DNA from: Viscum album
Taxonomy: Eukaryota > Streptophyta > Magnoliopsida > Santalales > Viscaceae
Assembly (NCBI GenBank): GCA_963277665.1
Contig: OY728147.1
Coordinates: 1,264,175,424-1,264,239,423, forward strand
DNA length: 64,000 nucleotides
Direction: 5' to 3'
This document shows, one piece after another, positions 40,168 through 49,970 of this stretch. The position numbers and the translations under genes are program-made. Every line of letters begins with the position of its first letter. The stretch's first letter is position 1. The notes under the pieces were generated by a model, which was not told the origin of the DNA, searched no databases, and saw only the letters and a program-made list of their open reading frames with translations.

Positions 40168-41703
40168 TGTAACACCCCGAGATTCCACGATACGCCTCTC
40201 TTTCAATAATGCAATAGCTTGCATTGTACGCAAGTTCGAGTTCTAAAACACAGTGACTAATCAAAGTAGCCATTATGAATAGTAATAACCACTTTTTAAA
40301 ATTATAGAAATCTTATATTTCAAAATGGACTTCATTTTTGTATTCATAATATCGAAATTAGCCTATGTTGAATTTTTGGTATTTTTCTGAGAACTTCTAA
40401 TTTTTTTATGAATAGTGAAAAATACTTAAAAACAACTTTTTTAATCAAAATAATTTATAGTGATAAATTATACTATTTAGTGGTTTTAAAGTATAATTAT
40501 AATATATTTTTACAATTTTATCCAATGGTGGTCATTAGAATTAATTTAACATTGAAATTGGACATAAACAATTTCCAATCTTTTGATATAAATTGTTTCT
40601 TAAAAACACGCTATTTGTTGTAACAGCGGGAATTAATAATAAAATTAATTAATGAAACTTATATGTTTGTAATTTTTTAAAATAGACATCAATTTTGAAT
40701 TCGGAATATCAATTATAGCTTAGGGTGAAATTTTGGCATTGTTCTGAAAAACTTCAATTTTTTATGAATAGTGAAACCACTAAGTGGTAGTTAAATAACT
40801 GATTTTTCATTTAAATGAAATATTACCACTTCTGTGATTTGATTTTCAAAAATCCGACATACATGGTTGTCATTAAGAAGTAAAATGTGGTTCAATAAGA
40901 TTAAAATAATTTTTGGTGATTAGTAACTTTTAAGTTCTTAATCGCGATTAGAGGTAATTAGTGTAGTTTAAGGTAAAAATAATGTTTTAATAATATGATA
41001 TGAGATTGACACTTGTCCTACTCCTATTGGATGAGTCATGGCCGACCAAGACAACCCATGGGTCAACTTGGGGACCCCATAGAGCCACTTTGGTTGGAAA
41101 ATGACATTAATATATATATATATTTAATGTTAAAATTAAATTGACACAAACATGAGTTGTTTTACTAAAACAGTTTTTAAGTGGGGTTACACAAGTCCAA
41201 ATATTGATTATAAATATTCATTAGAAATCTAAAAAGATTTCCTACATCATAGTAGTTTTTTTTATAATTTTTAGACATGAAATAAATTAAATTAATTATG
41301 ACATCATGGTGATGCAGTGATTACCTCATTATTTAACGATTTAAATAAAATGGGAAGATAATGCAAAATCCAAGTCTTAAACTTGTCCAAAGCCAATTGG
41401 ATGAGGAGATTTCGAACCCTTATCACCTTAGACTCGAATTATATAAGTGTGGGACCTTTAGAATTCTAAAATCATTGTGTAATAATGTAACATTTCAATC
41501 ATTCCAAAAGAGCCCCTCCTCTCCACTTATAAAAGGCCCCCACCTCTCCCACCTTATTCACACGTTCAAGCCATTTGGCTCGGCCAAACTCTGCCCAAAT
41601 ACTCTCCCAACTTCCCCCTCTTACTCCTAGAAGCCTCACTTTGGGAAGAACTCTTCCCAAGGAAGCCTTTGGCTCAAATCAAAAAGAGTTACCCGATTTT
41701 GAG

Positions 41704-43653
41704 GTAATGTCTTCTCTAATGTTGTTTTGTTTTATTTTTCTTCTCCAACCCCCTAAACTCTTTTTATTCATTTCTTTTGTAACAACACAAGTATCCTCAA
41801 TATACTATGATGTTTTTATAAGAAGTATTCGAGCTACACTTACACACACCTACATCTAATGGTTAAAGAACATACGGTTTCTGTGGATGGCGAATTTCTA
41901 CCTCACGAAACGATGATTGTTCAACACTCATATAACACCTTCAAAGGTGGCCATTAAGATGTCAATATTTTTATATATGATATATAATATGTTTATGTTT
42001 TACTTATGCTTCTGTATTTCTCATTTATGGAATACTTTATGATTTCCATTATGGGTAAAACGCGATAATTTCATTTTAGGAAGTGCGGACTACCGCCCCC
42101 TCAAAGTGATGTGAATCGTTAATGCCATATGTGGGATGTATAAAGGATGGATTAAATGATATTATATATGATATTATACTGGAACTATATTATACCTTTA
42201 TATAATTATGATTTCATTACATTAAATACGAAATAGAAATGAAAGTAGCGTTCATGCGTACGTACGGCTTACCGTCTCCATGAACGGTGCATTTCATTTC
42301 TTACCTCTAAATGTTACGTAATATTATAAATGAATGTATATACTGGATATATATGATATATATGACATCTAAATCATGAATATAATTCTGGAGATAATGG
42401 ATATTCTACCACATAAACAAATTTTAATTATAAGAAGTTTATTGTTGACTCAAGTACCAAAGATCGACAAAACGACCGTTATTAACTTAAATAATTACAG
42501 AATGTTCATATCATTGTAATAAGTGATATAAAAAGGATAATGAAATTGAAAATGGTTCTTAATAAGGTATATATTAACTCTAGTTTATTATTCAGGAGGT
42601 TAAAGAACGGTTGAGTCAAGTTGGACACGAGGTAAGGGAACTTCTTAACCCAACTTCCATTCTTTGGGTTAATCTCCTACTTTCAAATTATGTCATGATA
42701 TTATTATGTCCTATCTTGTATTTTTACATTATTTATGTGTACTTATAGTGAATACACATTATATATGTACTTTATTTAAAAAATGATCTTTTTAAGGACT
42801 TCATCTCAATCCCCTTTCATTGAGGCATATTTGGTTTTATACACAACTTTCTTTTATACGGTGTATAAACCCCTTTGACTTTTACGTTTATTCAAAAGGA
42901 ATCTTTTTTAGACGAAGCGTTTTGCTAAACGACAAAAGGGAATGTTTTTCTTTCCGTACTTATGCGGCGACAATGAATTCTCCGCCGCCGTGACCATTAT
43001 TTGAGTTTCGGCTTCCTCTACAAGCCATCATTTTTTTTAATGAAAAATAAATACAAAGTTTTAACTTTCATTTATTTTGGCATTGAAAATGGTTTTGAAA
43101 GCGTTTTTATTATATCAATGTGTTGTATTGATATCTTGTGATTGAAATGTGGAAATTTTATGTTTCCTTTATGCATGTTTTATGTGATACGATTATGTTA
43201 TGGTTTATGATATGTTTAAACCTATTCATATGAGGAATGCATTGGACTTAATAAGTGACTGGTGGAGCCCGCTATAGCTCCTCGATGCATCGGAAGGTCT
43301 CATGAGACAAACTAGTGTCTAGGAACGAGGCCTTGACAAAATCTTATTTGTGGTCTTGGCACGAGGCCTTGACTACGTGGTTATGATAGTCTGGCATTAT
43401 GCATTCCATCATTATGAAAGTGGTTATTGATATTGCATGTGATTATTAGACCAGTAGAATATCCATGTGAAAAAGTGAATGGCATTATCTCATTTTACTT
43501 TTGCCATATTACGTTGAAGTTCATGTTTAAAAGGCTTTTGTTTTATATATACATTGCCTTAATTGTTAATGATTATTTATGAAAGCTTCCACATTATTGT
43601 TATCCTTACTGAGCATCTGAGCTCACCCCTTTCAATGTTTTAATATTTTCCAG
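41704..43653 (+). other. Putative two-intron leader, copy in the 3' LTR
   Basis: Donor after 41,703, acceptor before 42,596, 36-nt mini-exon to 42,631, donor at 42,632, acceptor ending 43,653. All dinucleotides match the 5' LTR copy. Transcripts starting here would read out into flanking DNA. Confidence 0.35.
42249..42286 (+). other. Stem-loop, copy in the 3' LTR
   Basis: Same 8-bp arms and CGTACGTACG loop core as 35,903-35,940, without a change. Confidence 0.6.
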
Positions 43654-43896
43654 GATGTGAAGAAGTATTTTATGAATGACATACAGGGATAGTCAGAAGA
43701 GGATATGAGTGTGGACTATGAAGACTTTATTATTAGTTTTTCACTTTATGATGTAATGTAACATTTATGAATGTATCTAGTGTTTCCAAGGCTACTAAAC
43801 TAATCGGTCTTTCGAGACTTGATCTTTTGTGATCATGCCAATGTTACGAAGTTACGCACAGGCTCCGGGTAGCTGGGGTCGGGGCGTTACATAAAT

Positions 43897-44470
43897 GTTC
43901 CAGTCATGGGGTAGTTGAAAAAATTCAATAAAACATAAAATATAAGAAAAAATGGTAAAAATATATAATCAAAAATTATTTAATATTATATTATGTGGCC
44001 TTCTAACACTACATTACATTAATTAACGAGATTTACTCATTACCAAGGTGAACGATATTTACCATGGTTACTAGTAATAATAACTAAAAATATAATTTAC
44101 CTAATTAATAAATTTAGGCAACATTAATAAAAATATTTAATCAATTTTTAGAATTAAATTTCTAATATCATTTAAAAAAATTATTATATGTTCAAAAAAT
44201 GTAATGAAAATATATTTTTATAAAAAATGACCATTTTATGCATTAAAATGATTTTATACCAAAAATACAATATAATTTCATTTCTATGAAAATACTTTGA
44301 TCATTTAAATTATCAGTGGAATAATTATACACTTAAAACAATACAATATATAATATATCATTTTAAATACATGATATAAAATGATAGTTTTGATAAAAAT
44401 CAGTTCTTTCCCAATTCACTAAAAAATCAATAATTTTTAAAAAACCAATAAATTCACTATAAAATACGAT
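43897..44470. other. AT-rich spacer between elements
   Basis: About 570 bp of host DNA between the two insertions, nearly all A/T, no feature seen. Confidence 0.6.
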
Positions 44471-44721
44471 TTTTATGTTGAGTCAATAAGGTTTTCCTTA
44501 TGAATTTTCCATTCCTTCTTGTTTTGAAAATCACAAACACCTTATACTTAAGAAAATATATATTTTACTTCCCTAAGGAAAATTTCTTTAAGGAAATTTA
44601 CCCTAACCTAGATTTCCTTACATATATCAATATTTTTCTTAAGTATAAAAATCGGATTCATACCTAAAACCTCGGAATCATATAATACATAGATATGAAG
44701 CATTCTGTTTTAGGATCTAAA

Positions 44722-45052
44722 TTCTGGATATGAACTGAAATGAAGTTCCACTCCGAATTCTAGATATGAACTGTAATGATGTTCCATTCCGAATTCTGGA
44801 TACGAACTCTAATAAAGTTCCATTCTAAATTCTGGATATGAACTCTAATGAAGTTCCATTCCGAATTTTGGATACGAACTCTAAGGATGTTCAATTCCGA
44901 ATTCTAGTTACGAACTCTTATTACGTTACATTCCAAATTCTGGATACGGACTCTGATATAGTTCTACTCCAAATTCTGGATAAAAACTCTCATATAGTTC
45001 GATTCGGAATTCTGGATATGAAATCTCATATAGTTCCAATCCAAATTATGGA
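44722..45052 (+). repeat. 36-bp tandem array in the 5' LTR, ~9 copies
   Basis: The unit is close to 'gaattctggatatgaactct' followed by 'aatgaagttccattcc'. As 36 is a multiple of three, one frame stays open and reads a 12-residue repeat like NSNDVPFRILDT (44,838-45,068). The frame is most likely a by-product of the unit length and not a gene. Confidence 0.85.
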
Positions 45053-45290
45053 CTCTGAACTTTTATGAGTTTGACTCTGAACTTCCATGAGTTTGACTCC
45101 GAACATTTATGAGTTAGACTCCGAAATTCCATGAGTTTGACCTTGAAATTTTGTGAGTTTTACTCTGAACTTTTACTAGTTCGACTCCAAACTTCTATGA
45201 GTTCGACTCCGAACTTTTGCGAGTTTGACTCTGAAATTTTACTAGTTTGACTCTGAACTTTTAAACGATTGACTTTGAACTCTATAAGAT
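45053..45290 (+). repeat. 22-bp tandem array in the 5' LTR, ~10 copies
   Basis: The unit is close to 'ctccgaacttttatgagttt' plus 'ga'. It follows the 36-bp array directly; both share the 'actccgaa' core, so one may have arisen from the other. Such U3 arrays often act as enhancers; that is inference here. Confidence 0.85.
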
Positions 45291-45660
45291 CAGATTCTGA
45301 ACTCTTGTGAAACCAGACTCTGAATTTCCTTAGAAATTCAGACTTTGGATTTCTACAAAAATCATGTTCCAAATTTTGATAAAACAAAATCCAAATATTT
45401 CATTATTAGAGACTCAGAATTCCATTTTGGATAGACTCCAAACTTGTATTTTCTTACATTCCAAACCTCAGTTTTACTTATGCTTACACTTGTTTCATTA
45501 AAAACGATCTCGTGCATTCAGTTACAAATATTTTGTTATAATACGATGTCGTCCATTTTGTTTCTAACTAATTGTTGGTTTAGTGACATGTGTACAGGTC
45601 CCTCCGAAATTTAAGGAAAATATTGTTGTTGGAGGAGGTATCCGACCATTGAAAATTTTC

Positions 45661-45670
45661 TTATAAGTAG
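45661..45670 (+). promoter_or_regulatory. TATA-like box, 5' LTR
   Basis: 'ttataagtag', a damaged version of 'ctataaatag' at 54,081-54,090 in the 3' LTR. Transcription would start around 45,690. Confidence 0.6.
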
Positions 45671-46508
45671 GATCTTATTTTAACATGATCAACACAACTT
45701 TGAAAACTTGTGCTTACATGATATTGAAGTGATTTATAGAGAGAAAGGCTCTTATCACCTCTCAAGCTTCGTATATAAAGTTTGAATGACTTGTTAAAAC
45801 ATTTCCTTATGTAGGCTTGCTTCGTGTGACTCCGATTGTTGGTGATTACAATCGACGGCTTCTGGGGATAGGACGATAGAGGTGCCGACATCCTTGAAGT
45901 TCGAGGGCTTCCATGCTGAAGACGACTGAGGATCCAACTACCTTGAAGGTGAGGCCTTGCTGGGATAGCAAGAAAAAGACTCCAATATTCGTATCGAGGG
46001 CTTTCCCTGGTGTGGTTAAGACATACTTTCTTGAAAGTATACATCAAGTGACATTTATCCAAGGTTGTTGGATACCTTTCTCTTTGGGATAAAATATATA
46101 TATCTTTTTACTTATAGTTTTACTACTTGTTTTTCCGCTACTTTTTGTATTGTAAGGAAAGTATAATATTATTATATTTCCTTAAACTTGTACTCTAATT
46201 CATTTAGATTATATACACTTTAACGTAGAATCTCATATTGTAAACATAGGTTACGTTTCATTTTCCAGATCCATATTTCCGGAACCTATTTTTCAGAATC
46301 ACATTCCAGATTTAAGTAAGTGCATAGAACTATAAGTTTGTAACTTCATACTTTGTCCCAATATTTAATTGATGATTGAGGTGTTGTGAATTTAAAATGT
46401 TTATCTTTGTTAAACATAGATCTTTCCTTGTTTGAGGAAATTGTTAAAGTCTACAATTCACCCCCCCTCTGGTATATTTAGCATCTACATCATTATTTCG
46501 ATCCAACA

Positions 46509-46612
46509 ATTGGTATCAAATGTTGGAAACCACATACTCTATACCAATATCACAATTGGTATCAGAGGTTGGAAACCTCATACTCTATACCGATCTTACA
46601 TTTTGTAACAGA
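46509..46612 (+). repeat. Triplicated primer-binding region, 46-bp period
   Basis: Three successive units begin at 46,509 ('attggtatcaaatg'), 46,555 ('attggtatcagagg') and 46,601 ('ttttgtaacagagaagg'), exactly 46 bp apart. Each starts with a match or near match to the initiator tRNA-Met complement (tggtatcagag). The first two units are also in the 3' LTR (54,927-55,018), so they belong to the LTR; the third is internal and would be the primer site used. Confidence 0.75.
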
Positions 46613-46754
46613 GAAGGTTCTGAAATACATATACTCACATATAAGTTTTTCTTGCTCAGTTTTTTCATTGTTCTATATTTTCATTGATTAGGAATATTTT
46701 CCTTGAATCCGAACATTTGTAATTAACATGTTTTTGTGTAGACATATTTTTTAG

Positions 46755-48560
46755 ATGGTAGGTTTAAATGTTGGTTCCATTGACAACATAAATCCCTCAA
46801 GACCCCCAATTTTTTATGGCAATGATTATTAGTATTGGAGAGATCGAATGAAGACTTTAGTTATCAATACTGGAGTATATAACTTTGTTATACTTATTGG
46901 AAGTAATAAAATTCTTGATAAGGAAGTATGTTCTTTCACAAACCAAGAGAAGTATGATTATTAATTAAACTATATGGTACGCTATACTCTACTATGTTCA
47001 ATGACTAGGAATATATATATCTAAATTTCTGCTTGTAAAACAGTTAACTGTATGTGGAAGAAACATCATGTTACACATTTTGGTACATCTAAAGTCATAA
47101 AGACTAGAATAGAAATGTTGAGAGCTGAGTATCCTGGTTTTAATTTTCCTTATGGAGAACCTATAAGCAAAGTACAAAAAAGGATTATGACTATCGTGAA
47201 TAGATTACAATATATGGTAGAGAATGGTCTGGATGATGAAGCTCTTGTAGATAAGATTATTGATATTATGCCCAATGAGTGGGAATCAAAGAGAATATCT
47301 ATTGATGTGAACAAGAAGGTTACTCAAATTTCCTTAGATGAGATGTTTGGAACCCTACCTCAACATGAATCAATGATGAAGAGAGATGTTGAAAACATCA
47401 AAAAGAAGAATGGGAAAGGTATTGTTGCTTTTACTATAACATAAAATCACATGAAAGTAAAGAATCCTGAGAGAGTATCTAGATCCAAGTCTAAGAAGGT
47501 TAAAATCCAATATGAATCTATTGAGAGAGAAGTCTTGGAATATGAGTTAGCTAATCTTTCTCGAAGAATGAACAAGATAGGTGGTCAATGAAATTTTCCA
47601 TCCAAGTATATGAAGATGGAAAGGTAAGATAAGAAAGATTCATAGGTCACATGATATCAATTCTAGAGAAGTGGACACATTAGACCTGATTTCCCAAAGC
47701 ATAGAAAGAAATAAAGGAAAGAGAGACATTCTGAAAGGAACAGGAAAGAAGTTTTGTAAATCCAGTGCTAAGAAAAGTCTAAAAACTAATACTACTTGGA
47801 GTGCTATTTATGGAGACTCTTCAGAAAGTGAATATTTATAATATGATTCATCATCTCAGAAGAATATGGGATTCATTGCTAATACTTCTATTCAATATAC
47901 ATGTCGTATGGCTAAGGTACGCTCTGTCTAGGATTTATCAAATTTATCTCTTGATAAGAATTAATATTCCGAAAAGTACTTCTAATTAAGATACTTCATC
48001 CTCATTAAATGAAGAACCTTCATATGAATAACTATCTATATTTTTCAAGTTACTTGAATCCAAAAATTGTAAAATTTATAAGAAATTAGACAATGAAAAT
48101 ACTCAGGAAAAGTTCCTACAAAAGAGATTTCATATCATTCTTTAGATCTTAAATATAAAGAAGAGCTTTTAGACAATCTTTTTAAAGACCTTGAGAAAGA
48201 AAATTCTGATAAGGAAGAACTTTCTAAATATCTTAAGAATGCTATTTTAAAGATGAAAGTTTTTGTGGAAAAATATTACTCTAATGAAATGATTCATGAG
48301 GATAGGAATTTAGTCATTAAACTAAAGTTTTAAATTTTTTCTCTTAAGAAGCTTCTAGCAAAATTTACCTCTGGGAAGGAAAATTTTAACAAGTTGTATT
48401 CTCAAATTAAACCTCATGAATACACTACTGGATTAGGTTATACTTACCAAAAATCAGTATTCAAAAATAACTATTTTTTCCTTCTAGAGCCCCTTTTTTA
48501 CTAAGTGTCAAAGTGGTGGGCATTGGAAGAAAAAAGGTTCTTTGAATAGAGTTAAATATA
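46755..48560 (+). pseudogene. gag: Ty1/copia (Sirevirus) gag, decayed
   Basis: It starts MVGLNVGSIDN; residues 16-25 'RPPIFYGNDY' then a stop (TAG 46,830) and 'YWRDRMKTL', the N-terminal copia gag signature. The best-kept part, 47,052-47,444, has the capsid-like block 'EPISKVQKRIMTIVNRL' and 'KIIDIMPNEWES', as in UBN2-type gag. Downstream are a Lys/Arg-rich stretch, a helical Lys/Glu-rich segment (48,140-48,330) and a damaged zinc-knuckle-like 'KCQSGGHWKKKG' near 48,510. Several stops and frame changes occur throughout. Long gag with a coiled-coil-like extension is usual in Sireviruses. Non-functional. Confidence 0.75.
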
Positions 48561-48699
48561 TTGGGATTCATTAAGCATATTTCTCTAAACAAATGTGGAT
48601 ACCCAAATTTTTTTTTCTGAAAATCTCATATCCAAACAAGTTTGGATTCCGAAAGTCTAATTATTTTCTTATTTTCAGGAAGATATAGGATGTTCCAAC

Positions 48700-49065
48700 A
48701 AAAATAAATGGTACATGGATAGTTGATGTTCTTGAAATATTCCTGGTAACAAAAACTATTATTAAAAGATTATCAAGATGAAAGGAGGAGAAGTAACATT
48801 TATAGATAATTTTTAGGGAGAATGTTTTGGTATAGGTAATATTGTTCTTCTTGGTAAAACCTTGATTTCAAATGTTTTACTTGTTAAAGGCCTTAAGCTC
48901 ATAGTGATTTGGCATCAGTTTCTTAGGGATCACACACATAAAGGAGATATCATGATTCAATTTATCGGAACGCAAGATCAACTTGCTGACATTTTCACAA
49001 AATCTTTACCCTCTGATAGATTTGAATACATTAAACAGAAGTTAGGAATGATAATTGTAAGGTAA
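48700..49065 (+). pseudogene. pol: Pol remnant: protease start joined to RNase H end
   Basis: The first part reads 'KWYMDS' then TGA (48,724), the copia protease D-S-G site with Gly replaced by a stop, followed by 'GGEVTFIDN', 'GIGNIVLLGKTLISNVLLV'. After 'KGLK' (near 48,897) the protein jumps to 'HQFLRDHTHKGDIMIQFIG' and 'TQDQLADIFTKSLPSDRF', the C-terminal end of copia RNase H, ending at 49,065. Integrase, all of reverse transcriptase and most of RNase H are missing: a single in-frame internal deletion, roughly 3 kb compared with intact relatives. The element therefore cannot make its own DNA. Confidence 0.85.
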
Positions 49066-49148
49066 TATTCTTTCACTAACTTCTTGTTGAACAATTATCC
49101 TTATAGTAATAAACTCCTTTTCATAGGGGGAGCACATTTTATTGTGTG

Positions 49149-49530
49149 TTTTTCAAAAAACATCATAATGAGTTTTTCAAAAACTTTCGTAATGAGTTTT
49201 TCAAAAAATTTCGTAATGAAAATTTTCATACTAAAACATTTGTAATGAAACATTCTTACTGAAATTTTCGTAATGATGTTTTTGGAACTAATATTTTTGT
49301 AATGAACTTTTTGGAACTAATATTTTTGTAATGATGTTTTCGGAACTATACTTTTCCTTATGGAAATTTTCAGAACTAAACTTTTCATAATAACACTTTT
49401 TGGTACACATAATTTTCGTAATTGATTTTTTTTCATACTAATAATTTTTATAATGAAATTTTTCGTACTCATACATTTCGTACTGTAATTTTTCATACTC
49501 ATAATTTTTGTACAGAAATTTTGGTACTCA
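49149..49530 (+). repeat. ~30-bp tandem array after pol, ~12-13 copies
   Basis: The unit resembles 'tttttggaactaatattttt' plus 'gtaatgaac', with many variants (tcatacta, tcaaaaac). It lies between pol and the env-like ORF. No coding or known signal function. Confidence 0.75.
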
Positions 49531-49870
49531 AAGTCTTTTCAACTTTATGTTTTTCATAGTTAGTTTTTTTTCGTAGCCAAATTTTTCATTCAAGAAGAAT
49601 ATCACCTATTACAAACAAACATCCTGGACAATCCAAAAGGTATGATTTCCTTAGTTATGTTTTTTTAGTAATATTTTTCATGATGGTATTTTCCTATGAG
49701 TTTTAAAATTTCGCGGATTCTATTTTTTTTAAATCCAATTGTTTTTTTAAAAAACCTCAAATGAGGGGATTCATGATTTCCTTGCGGATATGTTTTCAAC
49801 CATCAGATCAGATCAAAGGGTTTTTCAACCGTTAGATGGTTTTGGAAGTTGAAAGGTCAACTCTATCTCT

Positions 49871-49880
49871 TATATAAAGG
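49871..49880 (+). promoter_or_regulatory. Internal TATA box before the env-like ORF
   Basis: 'tatataaagg' lies 100 bp upstream of the likely ATG at 49,971, followed by C/T-rich sequence (ctctcacgtctcgaagctctg). This could give the second ORF its own transcript. Inference from motif and position. Confidence 0.45.
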
Positions 49881-49970
49881 GGACCCTCTAGGGTAATCCC
49901 ACATTAGTTTTTCAAATCTCTCACGTCTCGAAGCTCTGCCTCTCTTCTTAATCCATTCTGATCTTTGTTA

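Larger units (their letters stand above)
33823..43891 (+). mobile_element. Gag-only Ty3/gypsy LTR retrotransposon (TR-GAG type)
   Basis: A complete 10.07-kb insertion: target duplication TAAAT (33,818-33,822 and 43,892-43,896), two LTRs of 3.72 kb, an initiator-tRNA-Met primer site right after the 5' LTR and a polypurine tract right before the 3' LTR. The internal region is only 2.6 kb and codes for a broken gag; protease, reverse transcriptase, RNase H and integrase are absent. Termini (TGTAACACCCC...GGGGCGTTACA) and the gag zinc knuckles fit chromovirus-type (Del/Tekay-like) gypsy elements. The LTRs differ by only a few percent where compared by eye, so it is the youngest insertion here. 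It would need enzymes from a related intact element to move. Confidence 0.9.
40168..43891 (+). repeat. 3' LTR of the gag-only gypsy element
   Basis: 3,724 bp, TGTAACACCCC...GCGTTACA, colinear with the 5' LTR with scattered substitutions and very short indels. TATA box at 41,527-41,536. Short reading frames inside it (for example 41,361-41,630) are not conserved as proteins. Confidence 0.92.
44476..46600 (+). repeat. 5' LTR of the Sirevirus-like element
   Basis: 2,125 bp. It contains the 36-bp and 22-bp tandem arrays in U3, a TATA-like box, a roughly 0.9-kb R-U5 with 'gtgtgactccgattgttg', and at the end two 46-bp PBS-like units. The 3' boundary is set where the two LTRs stop matching (46,600 versus 55,018). 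Confidence 0.8.

Noticed and set aside
45661..46062. 133-codon minus-strand frame in the Sirevirus LTR
   Set aside because: Not kept open in the 3' LTR copy; LTR sequence read backwards.
49149..49530. CRISPR-like regular repeats
   Set aside because: Units are contiguous and diverged with no unique spacers; this is a plant retroelement tandem array.
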